NCBI GenBank assembly: GCA_030248195.1
Contig: JASAND010020705.1
Location: 41,922-105,921, forward strand
Reading direction: 5' to 3'
Length of the DNA stretch: 64,000 nucleotides
Origin: Trissonchulus latispiculum
Lineage: Eukaryota; Nematoda; Enoplea; Enoplida; Ironidae
Notes under the pieces: generated by a model
The model's database searches: none
What the model was told of the DNA's origin: nothing
Seen by the model: only the letters and a program-made list of their open reading frames with translations
Shown here: positions 54,375-64,000 of the stretch, piece by piece
Layout of the letters: the number at the start of each line of letters is the position of its first letter
How positions within the stretch are numbered: position 1 is the first letter of the stretch
Program-made: the position numbers and the translations under genes

Positions 54375-54508
54375 CTCTAGAACATCAATTTTTGCCACGG
54401 TACAGGCACGTTATGGAGCCGGCGCTTTTGCAACACGTCTATTTTCAATCATATCCGCTGTGTGTACTTTCAGAAAGACTTTGGGTCATAAATATGCTTT
54501 TTGCAACG
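54375..54508 (+). CDS. Possible exon, unknown gene (54-56 kb)
   Basis: Acceptor cacatatag and donor GCAACG|GTTAGT bound 134 nt encoding SIFATVQARYGAGAFATRLF and more, with balanced composition. It ends in phase 1, which does not join directly to the exon at 54934, so an exon is missed or the two are unrelated. Another frame is also open. Confidence 0.3.
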
Positions 54509-54933
54509 GTTAGTGAATGTATCAGGAGTCAGGACCTTAAACTAGAATTAGCTTTCAGGTTATGACTTTACAGTGAATAGTTGGTAGATATATAATCTAA
54601 TGATCTACGCAGTCTAACATCAAACCTGAGGGAAGAAAAATGTAAAGTAGGCAGAGAGAAAGAAATTATGAACCGAAAAATAACACATTAAACAGTGACA
54701 AATATATACTAATAAAATATCGCTAACTAACCGTCTTTGGAAACCACGCACCACATAGTAATGATCTCAACAAACTAACCTATAAAGTACAAACACAAGC
54801 TACAGGCAATTAATTAAATAAATTTAAACGCTTAATTATAACAGCTTGCAACAATTGTTTTGGAACGCCGAACAGCGCCTCACTCCAGTCCCAGTGTAGT
54901 GACATTGTTAGTGTAATCATTTTCTTTTCTTAG

Positions 54934-55163
54934 AAGCAGCTGGGAGGTGCTATTGATTAACTGCTCCTACAGTTTAATCGAGGCATTTGTAAAGGCATCT
55001 CCGAAAGGACGATATATCTTGGACTTGGGTTATATATCTAGAATAACTGCGAAGCTAGACTCTACTCCAGAAGAGGAGTGTTCCAACGTCTCGCTTGAAA
55101 CTACATACTCCTGCACAGTGGGAGGTATTCGCAAACTAAACTATTTCATCTTACGCTTAGGAT
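54934..55163 (+). CDS. Probable exon, unknown gene, hit by a MITE
   Basis: After the strong acceptor tttcttttcttag, about 75 codons read SSWEVLLINCSYSLIEAFVK, then LDLGYISRITAKLDSTPEEE and CTVGGIRKLNYFILRLGS. Without the element at 55164-55550 the exon would end at GGATCA|GTAATG in phase 0, which joins in frame to the exon at 56074. Family unknown. Confidence 0.5.
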
Positions 55164-55550
55164 CTGGGCTTATTCTAATGGGGGGGGGCGGGGGGCCCCC
55201 CATAAACACCCTTCCCCCCAAAAATCGTTCCCCCCAAAAAAATCGCCCCCCCCCAAAAAAGTGGGTGCCCCTTTTGGTACCAACTTTTGCCCTTTTGCCC
55301 TGAAAAAATCGCTCAGAAGGCCAAATTTTCAAAAATTTTTCGGCTTCGCCGGAGATTTTTAGTCGATTTTTGCCTATTTAAGCACTAAATCCGCTTATTT
55401 TTGGCAATTGCTATAAAAATAGCGCAATTTTTAGCATGTTTTTAGAAAAATTTTGAAAAATTTTCGCCCCCCCCCCAAAATGACTCGCCCCCCGAGGGCC
55501 CCCCCCAACGAGCCCCCCCCCCCAAGAAAAAATCCCTAGAATAAGCCCAG
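55164..55550. mobile_element. MITE with CTGGGCTTATTCTA inverted ends
   Basis: Perfect 14-bp inverted ends, CTGGGCTTATTCTA/TAGAATAAGCCCAG, and the duplication AGGAT (55159-55163, 55551-55555). Inside are G and C runs and an A/T-rich core with CGGCTTCGCCG. It lies at the very end of the exon above, beside its splice donor. Similar G/C-run blocks occur at 8385-8640 and 60390-60720. Confidence 0.92.
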
Positions 55551-55639
55551 AGGATCAGTAATGTTAAGAGGGCGGTTGCACTATCAAGAAAAGTATTAGG
55601 AGTACATAGTTGATATTTAAAGAAATGTCCATCATTATA

Positions 55640-55945
55640 CTGGACTTAAGGGGGGGGGGTCGCCGGCAGACATGTGCAGGAGGGGAAGTTCTGGGGGGGG
55701 GGGGGGTGAAGGGCGGCCGAAGGCCGCCGAAAAACCGGATTTTTCCGGTTTTTTACTGGAAAAATCCGGATTCTGGGGGGGGGTGAGGGACCCCTCTGGG
55801 GGGGGGGGGGGAGCTCAGGTCTGGGGGGGGTGAAACCCCCCCCCCCCCAAACCCCCCCCCCAAGCACACGTATGGTCGCCGGGTAACTAATTTTATAGTC
55901 ACCGATTTCGCTCATTTTTGGATATATATACCCCCCCCATATGTG
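55640..55945. repeat. Poly-G/poly-C block
   Basis: Ten or more runs of 7-14 G or C with GGCGGCCGAAGGCCGCC and CCGGATTTTTCCGG hairpins; 'ggtcgccgg' occurs near both ends. Probably an element of the G/C-run class. No coding. Confidence 0.6.
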
Positions 55946-56073
55946 TCCAAGAACAAGACAAATTTTTAGAGTCCAGGGTCAATCTTGCTAAGAGATATTG
56001 CAGTTCAAATCCCTACAATTTAGTATTTACGCCACTATGCCTCGCTAAGGGCTTCGAAGACGTGTACACATAG

Positions 56074-56289
56074 GATGACAAAAGACTACGGTATGGCCAA
56101 TACATCAAACTGAAGCCTCTATCTTGGGCTATTTATTGCTCTGCAAATGACAATGATATGCCAAGCAACGAGCGAGAAACGGCGTTTGAACGATTTGATC
56201 AAGCTCCTTCCGACTGTTATTTACTTCAAACTTTAATGCGCTTTAACTTTCTCATACCGCTTTGTAGAGACTTGGTGCAAGAAGAATAA
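56074..56289 (+). CDS. Probable 3'-terminal exon, unknown gene
   Basis: Acceptor gtgtacacatag, then 71 codons and TAA: DDKRLRYGQYIKLKPLSWAI, NDNDMPSNERETAFERFDQ and LLQTLMRFNFLIPLCRDL. Composition and phase 0 start fit the exon ending near 55163. I do not recognise the family. A donor-like ACTTG|GTGCAA before the stop leaves room for further exons. Confidence 0.5.
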   Translation, partial: DDKRLRYGQYIKLKPLSWAIYCSANDNDMPSNERETAFERFDQAPSDCYLLQTLMRFNFLIPLCRDLVQEE

Positions 56290-57096
56290 ATGTTCAGGAC
56301 ATCGAGAGCTTCAATTTGATATAAAATTTGGCTATATTTGAGAAATTTGAAAATTTGCCATTTTTGACCATAGGCCTCTGTCATCGCACTGAGGCATGCG
56401 TCCACAGTTAAACACCAGCAATTGCAGTGAAATTTAGCACAGAACTTCCTTTCATATGTGTAAACTGGCACACCGAATTTGGTTGGAATAGATCGGCTTT
56501 CACCCGACTTATGGACCATTATATCCAAAAAAATTGAGAAAATGATGTATTTTGAGGCAAAACGCCAACGCGGTAACCAAAAGTATGAACTACCCACAAG
56601 TAGCAGCATGGATTTTGCGTATGCAAATGGAACCTCTATTTGTGTACTGTTAATATCTATAAGCGAAATCTGTGCAGTAAACGGTTAGTTCAGGCCGCGA
56701 CGAAACATTTCTTTGGTGACGTTTTTGTAAGTCAAATTTGTGCAAAAACCGGCTTCACCCAACTTTGAAAATTTCTAGAAATTCGCTGAGCTAACGCAAA
56801 AACTTCTCATATAGATATTAACACGCTACCTAGTCCAGATTAACATTGTGCCAAGCTATAGCTCATTTGCTCTTACACCGCGCTCAAACTTTTGGTTACC
56901 GCGAAATTTTCCTAACTTTCTCGTTTTCCTCTGTTTAACACATGTCGGGGTCACCTTTGGAGGACTATTGTGAATGATAGGGAAAGTTTTTGCAACAAAC
57001 GCAACTGTCTTGTTTTGCGGACCCATGGGGAGTACAAAATATGTGAAAACGAGAAAAATGAGAGATGGTCGAAAATGGGCGACCCCCCCCCTTAAG

Positions 57097-57370
57097 GTGG
57101 TGATTCCTCTTGGGCACGTTTTGTTGACTGACGACTCAAACCATGCTGAAACTTTCCAAAAACACTTATTTTAGCGTTCTAATAATCTCCGCGCAATTCC
57201 GTTTCAAAACGTCAATATTTGCGTACAGGGCGGTTTCTGCTCTATTTTTGACAGCCATTGCACAATTATAACTATATTCATTCGAAAGACCTCGTTGTAC
57301 TCTATATTTTTGCTCTCTGAAGCAACTTTCTAGCTTTTCTCTATCGTGAGATATAGCCAACTTTTTTAAT
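57097..57370 (-). mobile_element. One-ended relative of the GGTGGTGATTCC MITE
   Basis: GGTGGTGATTCCTCTTGGGC at 57097 and the following 'gaaactttccaaaa...agcgttct' match 12878-13000. The right end is missing. Confidence 0.65.
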
Positions 57371-57833
57371 TTTGAATAACTACTATGTATTACTACTTAA
57401 GGATGGGGGGACGTGTGTCTCCTTGATACCCCCACTTAATGATCCATTTGTTAAAGTGATTGATCCAGACGCAGCATGAGATGAAGTGAATGATCCAGCA
57501 ATTATTTTCATTGATCCACCCGTCAATTTTGCACAAATACCGCTTTTAGTGGTTCGCCAAATACCATTTTGGGAACCAACTTAATGATCCAACTGCGGGA
57601 GTCACATCATTTGAAAGAGAATTTTCTCTTTTCAATGATCCACATACCCAAAAAATACGAAAGTGCTTAGAAAAAATTTAAATTCAATTTAAAAAGTTAA
57701 AACTTTCCGGGGATTTAACAGAAAATACTTGCCTCCAAGCTCATTAGTGTGCTTGCTGTCCGCTCACCGAAATCTGATCGGTTTGATTACAAAATTCTGA
57801 CACAACCAATTCTTTTAATTTCTGTTATTTTAT

Positions 57834-58817
57834 TGGGTTGCCGCTTTTTCACAAAAGGGCAACCCTTTAAGTTGGGTATGTCCGTTATTATTTATTATTC
57901 TCCGGATTCTTGTCCCCCCTCTAACTTTTGATTGGCTGGACCGATCCGGCTGAAATTTTAACTGGGAGTTGGGGGTGACCTAAAGTGCTCCCGGAAGTGC
58001 GGGCAGTTCGGTACTTCCCGGAATGGCGAATCCCGGAATTTTTTAAAATGGTAAGGGGGGACCAAGGGAAACGTAAAAATTTTTTGTCTCCGATTTCGCT
58101 CAAAAGTTGGTCATAGGGTAATTCGATGCCGCTGATTTCGAAACTGAAATCGAAATTCCCAAAAAATTTACGGATTTCGAGATATTGGACCCGGAAAATT
58201 CCGGATTTTGAAAAATTTTTCCAAAAGTGGTCAATATGGTACTCACATGAAAGAGCTCGTCGAGCTGAACAACTTTCCTTCTTGCGACATTTTCCGGAAA
58301 TGCGTCTAGCAAAAGTTATGGCCGAAAAACTGAAAATCCGGGAATTTCCGAAAACCCGGATTTTGACCGGAAAATTTTTTGTCTCCGATTTTGCTTAAAA
58401 GTTTGCAATAGGGTAATTCGACCACACTGATTTCGAAACTGAAATCAAAATTTCCGGAAAATTTCCGTATTTCGAGATATTCGACCCGGAAAGTTCCGGA
58501 TTTTGAAAAATTTCTCTAAAAGTGGTCGATATGGTACTCAAATGAAAGAGCTCGTCGAGCTGAACAACTTTCCTTCCTGCGACTTTTTCTGGAAATGCGC
58601 CTAGCGAAAGTTATGACGGAAAAACTGAAAATCCGGGAATTCCCGAAAACCCGGATTTGGGCCAAAGAATTCTTTGTCTCCGATTTGCCAGAAGGGTTGG
58701 CCATAGACTAATTCGATGGCGCTGATTTCGAAAATGAACTAGATTCCCAGAAAATTTACGGATTTTGTGACGGAAAATTGACTTGTTTATAAGAGGGAAA
58801 ATGACAGCGGCAACCCA
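57834..58817. mobile_element. Element with TGGGTTGCCGCT inverted ends
   Basis: TGGGTTGCCGCT at 57834 and AGCGGCAACCCA ending 58817 bound 984 bases. The interior has about three direct copies of a 293-base unit. The right arm of the surrounding palindrome lacks it, confirming insertion. Another left end, TGGGTTGCCGCT, begins a related copy at 63241. Confidence 0.85.
58081..58760 (+). repeat. Tandem 293-base repeat
   Basis: Units start at about 58081, 58376 and 58669 with TTTTTTGTCTCCGATTT. Each contains 'gaaagagctcgtcgagctga', 'ttcgagatattggaccc' and CCGGA words. Inverted copies of the unit lie at about 63300-63850. Confidence 0.85.
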
Positions 58818-59676
58818 TTCATGCAAATAAGCTTGTGTTAATTTTGTTTGATGTTACTCAATATAGTTTCCGCTAATTGTTTACTGTTTCAATATGAACG
58901 AAAATGCAGAGCAAAATTTCAAATTTTGCACATATAAAATTTTGAATGTCTGACTTGCCGTCCGCTCACCAACAACGGGCAGGGTCGGGCACAAATGACC
59001 AAATTTTATATTCTTTTATTATCAGTGTTGATAAAGGTTTTCGACGTCGCTGAACACGAATATTCAGTTTTTTGGCAAGGAAAACTTAGTTTCGCATAGA
59101 AAATCAGTGGTAGCTTTCATTATGATTACGTAACTGCAGCAATGCCTTTCAACTTAGTTTACCTGGTTATTCAGGTTATTTACCTGGTTAACCAGGTTAT
59201 TTTACAAGTTTTCCTTCCCAAAAGAACTGAATATTCGTGTTCAGGGACGTCGAAAACTTTTATCAACACTGATAATAAAAGAATATAAAATTTTGTCAAT
59301 TGCGCCCGACCCTGCCGTTGTCGGTGAGCGGACGGCAAGTCAGACATTCAAAATTTTATGTGCAAAATTTGAAATTTTGCTCTGCATTTTTGTTCATTTT
59401 GAAACAATAACGAATTAGCGGAAACTATATTGAGTTACATCAAACAAAATTAACATAAAATAACGGAAATTAAAAGAATTGGTTGTGTCAGAATTTTGTA
59501 ATCAAACCGATCAGATTTCGGTGAGCGGACAGCACGCACACTAATGACTAATGAGGTTGGAGGCAAGCATTTTCTGTTAAATCCCTGGAAAGTTTTCACT
59601 TTTTAAATTGAAACTAAATTTTTTCTAAGCACTTTCGTATTTTTTGTGCTTGTGGATCATTGAAAAGAGAAAATTC

Positions 59677-61699
59677 CAGGCCTCATACTACCCAAAATCA
59701 AAAAGTAGGAAAAAATGTAGGAATATTTTGTAAAAAAAGTAGGAAAAAGTAGGAATAAAAGTAGGAATTGTCCGAAAAAAGTAGGAATTTTTGCAGACAA
59801 ATCCTGCGAGGTACGCACTCTAATACGTAAAAAATGACGGTATGGAAATAAATTTTAATTTAATTTGAGGCACTGGCGTATCCAGGAGGTTTTGTGACGT
59901 TGCCCCCAAAGAGAAACATTCTTGTACCGGAGGGCTGGCTTTTTCCTACGGGGGGCGGGCGGAGGGCACCCCCAGGAATTCGGCTCCCCCCAGACTTGAG
60001 TCGTCCCTTGTCAACTTGTCCCCTGAGCCTTGTAGCACTGACACGAGATTGGCGTTTTTTGGCCAAAACAGCCGTGAGGTCACTTTTGCCGGGCCGGGCA
60101 GCGAAAAACTATCAAAAAGGTTCACTTTCGGGTATTACGTTCAGAAAAACCAAACTTCACCTGCTGAAAATGCCCAGATCGTTCTATCATTAAGTCAGAA
60201 AATGGCACTTTTCCGAGCGTAACTATCAAGGAAAAAAACGAAATTGTCCGGAAGCGAAAATTTCAAAATTGGAAATTTTGACCAATATACTTTTTTGCGA
60301 CTTGTAGTACTCGTCGTACTGATTCCAACAATTTCGTTGAGTATTTAGCTGGCACGGTGCTCGATAGGGTCTCTGTAGACACCCATACTACTGGCATTTT
60401 TAGTGGGGGGCCCCCACTTTTCGGAGCCCCCCCCTACTTTTCGGCAAGCCCCCACCCACTTTTTTGGGGGTTGCCCAAAAGGTTGTCGAAAAATTAGTTT
60501 TTCGAGGTCACATTATTTCAAACATTTTATCTATTTTTAGCTAATTTATGGACTTACAAGTTCATTTTAAGCTTAAAAACAGCGACTTTTTGCGTTTTAT
60601 CTTAAAAATGCTAATTCTTCGCTAAAAATTTTGGTACAGTTGTACCTCGAGCTCGCCCCTCCACTTTTCGGAATCCCCCCATTTCTCCCTCCCTAGAGGG
60701 GGGTGGCTTTTCAAAACCCTATAATATATATGTCCAGAAAGATTGGTGTATATTATGCTACTACCACAATTTCTTCAGGAAAGTTTTCCAGCTTGCTGTT
60801 GCCGCTTTGTTACCGCTGAAATAAGAGAAATGAAAATTCATTGCTGGCGGCACAATAAATATACGTCGTAGCCACGAAAACTTTATACCGTTGAATTCAG
60901 CTCTGATGACCTCCATGATTATTTTTATATACTCACATTTGCTAGATTCGCTTTGCCGAAATTTTGGGTCAAAAAGTGGTATATATATATAATTTTGGAA
61001 AAAATCTACTTTCAAATTTTGAAATACCACATATACAACATCAGCTGAGACCGGTACGCCTAGGCGGTCCTGAAAATCGAATCGAAACATTTTCCACTGA
61101 ACGAGTCGCGAGTAATAACCAGTCAACTTCGAAACAGCGGTTAAGATCAAAGGATTTTGAAAATCGAAGTTTCAGCCAAAGTTGAAATTTGGTGTGTAGA
61201 ACTTTCGGTCAGGGGGAAAATTTTCCTGAAAAAATTGTAGTTGGTAGCATTTACCATCTTTCTGGACATATAAAAGCGGCTTCTTTGAAATCGCATGGGA
61301 AATTTCAAAAAAGATTTGTCACGAAAAGAAAAATTTCATCATTCCGGCTCAGAAAATGAACATTTTATGGTAGCTATTTTGAAACGTTTCTGAGATTATA
61401 AAGAATATTTCATTTTCCATATTTCGGGTCAAACTTTACGGATTGGCCATTCCCATAAACAGGTAGAATCGTGGAAACAAACATGTGATTGCCTAGTCTA
61501 AGAATAAATAATAGCACCCAACTGCGAAAATTTTTTGAAATCCAGTGATTCAAAGTAACGTTAAGGACACTTTGAAAATTTGTCTGATCTGTTCAAAAAA
61601 GTAGGAAAAAGTAGGAATTTTTAGCAAAAAGTAGGAAAAAAGTAGGAATGAAGAAAAAGTAGGAAAAAAGTAGGAAAAGTAGGAAGAGTATGAGGCCTG
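59677..61699. mobile_element. hAT-like element with AAAGTAGGAA arms
   Basis: Perfect 13-bp inverted ends CAGGCCTCATACT/AGTATGAGGCCTG and the flanking repeat AAATTC (59671-59676, 61700-61705). Arms are AAAAAGTAGGAA runs like those at 20288-22603. Inside are a G/C-run block (60390-60720) and an inverted pair at 60728-60795/61213-61275. No transposase. The palindrome's left arm (near 57625) is the empty site. Confidence 0.9.
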
Positions 61700-62083
61700 A
61701 AATTCTCTTTCAAATGATGTGATTCCCGCAGTTGGATCATTAGGTTGGTTCGCAAAATGGTATTTGGCGAACCACTAAAAGCGGTATTTGTGCAAAATTG
61801 ACGGGTGGATCAATGAAAATAATTGCTGGATCATTCACTCCATCTCATGCTGCGTCTGGATCAATCACTTTTACAAATGGATCATTAAGTGGGAGTGTCA
61901 AGGAGACACACGTGGGAGAGGTCCATTTTTTGGTCATTTTTCGACTTTCTCCAATTTCTCAGATTTTTACATATTTTATTGTCTAAATGGTTTATTTTAA
62001 CGAATTTTTAAAATTAAAGTTGTAAGTCTTGCGGTTATTGAGTAATTTCACCTCAGAGTTGAGATTTCATGTGTTAAACATAG

Positions 62084-62210
62084 GAAATCACAGAAGCATG
62101 AAGTTTCCACTGCGTACTGAGAGAATAAGGCCAAAAACCAAAACTTCCTTTTTTCACCTCAAAATACGAGACTGGTCACAGGCTGCTGGCGCACGAAGAC
62201 GACTTAATCC
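62084..62210 (+). CDS. Possible exon, unknown plus-strand gene
   Basis: Acceptor gtgttaaacatag and consensus donor AATCC|GTAAGT bound 127 nt encoding RSMKFPLRTERIRPKTKTSF and HLKIRDWSQAAGARRRL, a basic stretch. It starts in phase 1 and ends in phase 2. Family unknown. Confidence 0.45.
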
Positions 62211-62292
62211 GTAAGTTAGCCAGATTCGTACAGGATTACAGCCGTGAGAGTGAAAATTCCTCCAAAGGAAGCCAGCACCTTACGGTATTTAG

Positions 62293-62377
62293 GTCTTCTA
62301 CAGAAAGCAAGTACGGATTAGGACAAAAAGATACTATCGTTAACAGCAGCTTTAGATGTAACTATCCTTATACCTAG
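62293..62377 (+). CDS. Possible terminal exon of the 62-kb gene
   Basis: After acceptor cggtatttag the phase-2 frame reads SSTESKYGLGQKDTIVNSSF and ends at TAG; AATAAA lies at 62447-62452. An alternative acceptor (ttctacag, 62303) gives a shorter basic end. Neither can be chosen from sequence alone. Confidence 0.35.
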
Positions 62378-62446
62378 TCGAAGCAAGTAACAAAAACAAC
62401 ATATCAGTAAAGCTCTTTATTGCTTCACGTTTACTAATACACACGA

Positions 62447-62452
62447 AATAAA
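62447..62452 (+). terminator. Candidate polyadenylation signal
   Basis: AATAAA about 70 bases after the candidate stop at 62377. Confidence 0.35.
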
Positions 62453-63008
62453 TAGAAAAATTAATAACATATATAACAACAATATACACTAAACTTATAA
62501 CGCTCAATCGGCAATGCTAGTCCAATATCACACATACGAATGAAAACTTCAATGCTTGCAATGCAACATTCAATAGTACGTTCAACGTTGTGGAGTACGC
62601 TACACATATATATTCTGTGGAAGCGGAATCTTTGGCACTTTCCTGCCATGCACCTTCCCTGCCACAACCATTTACGTTTCCCGTGCCTCAAACGTCTTCA
62701 ACAGTCCAAGCTGTAGCGAACTCTCAAGACAATTGAAAAGTTCAGTAAGTTCATGATCTAGTACAACCGTCTAAGAAAAGCTTTACACAGTGACACAAGT
62801 GGAAACGGCTTACAAAAAAGTCCAAATTTAGAAGTACACTTGCAATCGTTATTAGCTTCACTTCAATAAATTGTGAAATTGTCTGCGTTGTATTTTCCGT
62901 TGCTCATAACTTTGGAAATAAAATTTTTGTATTCTTTTATGTCAGCACCCAGAAAATGTCATATATATAATATAAAATTGCAATATAAAATATAAAAGCA
63001 TAAAAAGT

Positions 63009-63164
63009 CTAAGTATCAAAATCACGCTTAACAGTCTGGCTAATAACGGGAAATTGTGAAATATCAGAAAGATCCGGCAGGGACTGTTCCGATAGAATTG
63101 CGTCCAATTGATCATCAATTTTGTAGAGATCTTCTGCCACTCTGCGCATCTTGCAAGAAGCATC
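63009..63164 (-). CDS. Terminal exon of an unknown minus-strand gene
   Basis: Acceptor tattctttatag opens 51 codons ending in TAG: DASCKMRRVAEDLYKIDDQL, DAILSEQSLPDLSDI and SQTVKRDFDT. Composition is charged and helical, like a coiled-coil protein end, and clearly unlike the surrounding A/T-rich noise. Family unknown; the rest of the gene would lie beyond the repeat that starts at 63241. Confidence 0.6.
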   Translation of the reverse strand, partial: DASCKMRRVAEDLYKIDDQLDAILSEQSLPDLSDISQFPVISQTVKRDFDT

Positions 63165-63187
63165 CTATAAAGAATATATATACGTAC

Positions 63188-63207
63188 AACTGTGGAATCA
63201 ATGAGCA
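63188..63207 (-). CDS. Candidate 20-nt micro-exon of the same gene
   Basis: Acceptor tttttgtttctacag, 20 nt coding LIDSTV after a split codon, donor GTT|GTACGT. It ends in phase 0, joining in frame to the exon at 63164 across a 23-base gap, which is very short for an intron; a continuous exon or a different donor is possible. Confidence 0.3.
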
Positions 63208-63240
63208 CTGTAGAAACAAAAACTAGCGAAGTAACGAGAA

Positions 63241-64000
63241 TGGGTTGCCGCTGCTTTTTCCCTTAGGGGACACGGGGTTTTCAGAAGAATGCAACAGTAT
63301 TTTGGTCGTAACTTTCGCTAGACGCATTTCTCGAAAACGCCGCAAGCAGAAAAGTTGTTCAGCTCGACGAGCTCTTTCAATTGAGTACCATATCGACCAC
63401 TTTGAAGAAATTTTTAAAAATCCGGATTTTCGTGAATTCCCGGATTTTTAGTTTTTCAGTCATAACTTTCGCTAGTCGCATTTCCCGAAACTGCAGGTAG
63501 CAGAAAAGTTGTTCAGCTTGACGAGCTCTTTCATTTGAGTACCATATCGACCACTTTAGGAAAAATTTTTAAAAATCCGGATTTTCATGAATTCCCGGAT
63601 TTTCAGTTTTTGTGCCATAACTTTTGCTGGGCACATTTCCACAAAATGTTGCAAGAAGGAAAGTTGTTCAGCTCGACGAGCTCTTTCATTTGAGCCCCAT
63701 ATCGACCACTTTCGGAGAAATTTTTCAAAATCCGGAATTTTCCGGGTCCAATATCTCGAAATCCGTAAATTTCGATTTCAGTTTCGAAATCAGCGCTATT
63801 GAATTACCCTATGACCAACTTTTAAGCAAATTTGGAGACAAAAAATTTTTACGTTTCCCTTGGTCCCCCCTTACCATTCTAAAAAATTCCGGGATTCGCC
63901 ATTCCCGGAATCCGGGAAATATCAGACTGCCCGTGCTTCAGTCAACACTTCACCCCACCCCCAACACCCCGTAAAAATTTCAGCCCAATCGGGCCACCCT
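63241..64000. mobile_element. Second TGGGTTGCCGCT element, runs off the window
   Basis: Left end TGGGTTGCCGCT at 63241-63252, then inverted copies of the 293-base unit (63340-63850) and of 57910-58090 ('cgtttcccttggtccccccttaccatt'). The right end is outside the window. Confidence 0.75.

Larger units (their letters stand above)
57400..61920. mobile_element. 4.5-kb palindromic element with nested insertions
   Basis: Left arm 57400-59140 pairs with right arm 59140-59676 plus 61700-61920. Paired words include GTGTGTCTCCTTGA, 'aatgatccaactgcgggagt' and 'gaatattcgtgttca'. The centre is near 59140 (cctggttaaccagg). The right arm is split by a hAT-like element, the left arm by an element at 57834-58817 that has no counterpart in the right arm. 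No long ORF. Confidence 0.85.

Overview
This is nuclear DNA of a eukaryote, very probably an invertebrate metazoan. It shows GT-AG introns with pyrimidine-rich acceptors, AATAAA signals, tRNA-Ser-derived SINEs, non-LTR and Ty3/gypsy retroelements, many hAT-like non-autonomous DNA elements and no bacterial-style operons. I cannot name the species.

Host genes. The backbone of positions 1.5-39.9 kb is one minus-strand gene that I assemble by splice sites and phase as nibrin (NBN, the FHA/BRCT subunit of the MRE11-RAD50-NBS1 complex). Two FHA exons lie at 39.8 and 36.7 kb, the tandem BRCT exons between 9.7 and 6.6 kb, and a terminal exon carrying the MRE11-binding NFKKFKK motif at 1.6 kb. Its first exon and part of BRCT1 were not found. 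A p24/TMED-family cargo receptor with a very long glutamine-rich luminal insert (9865-12223) sits on the opposite strand inside a nibrin intron; a possible secreted-protein first exon (4359-4533) sits in another. Between 54 and 64 kb there are coding-looking exons of unrecognised genes: plus-strand exons at 54.4, 54.9 and 56.1 kb, a plus-strand exon pair near 62.1-62.4 kb, and the 3' end of a minus-strand gene at 63.0-63.2 kb.

Mobile DNA. A 22.8 kb Ty3/gypsy element (Gypsy-1, 13377-36184, TSD ACAG) fills the intron between the FHA and BRCT exons. It has near-identical LTRs, gag, protease, RT-RNaseH-integrase, and two further ORFs of unknown function (29567-31012 and 31013-32403) joined by a TGAATG stop/start. 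Five other elements are nested in it: two hAT-like MITEs, a 2.3 kb hAT-like element, a 3.6 kb LINE with a long ORF, a GAA-tailed retroposon, plus a LINE 3' fragment. A second, internally deleted gypsy element (Gypsy-2, 40212-49143, minus strand, TSD CTAA) keeps gag and integrase but lacks protease and most of RT-RNaseH. From 49 kb on, DNA elements dominate: a 2.2 kb palindrome (49.24-51.41 kb), a 4.5 kb palindrome (57.4-61.9 kb) with two further elements inside, and G/C-run elements.

The most unusual theme is a set of hAT-like non-autonomous elements whose subterminal arms are built of short tandem repeats, with a different repeat word in each family (GGTCTC, GGGGCC, AAAGTAGGAA, AAAAGGAA, GGCCAAC), while TIR style and A/T-rich core stay alike. 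Several have internal empty-site controls in this window: the other LTR, the other palindrome arm, or an ORF whose frame is recovered exactly when the insert is discounted.
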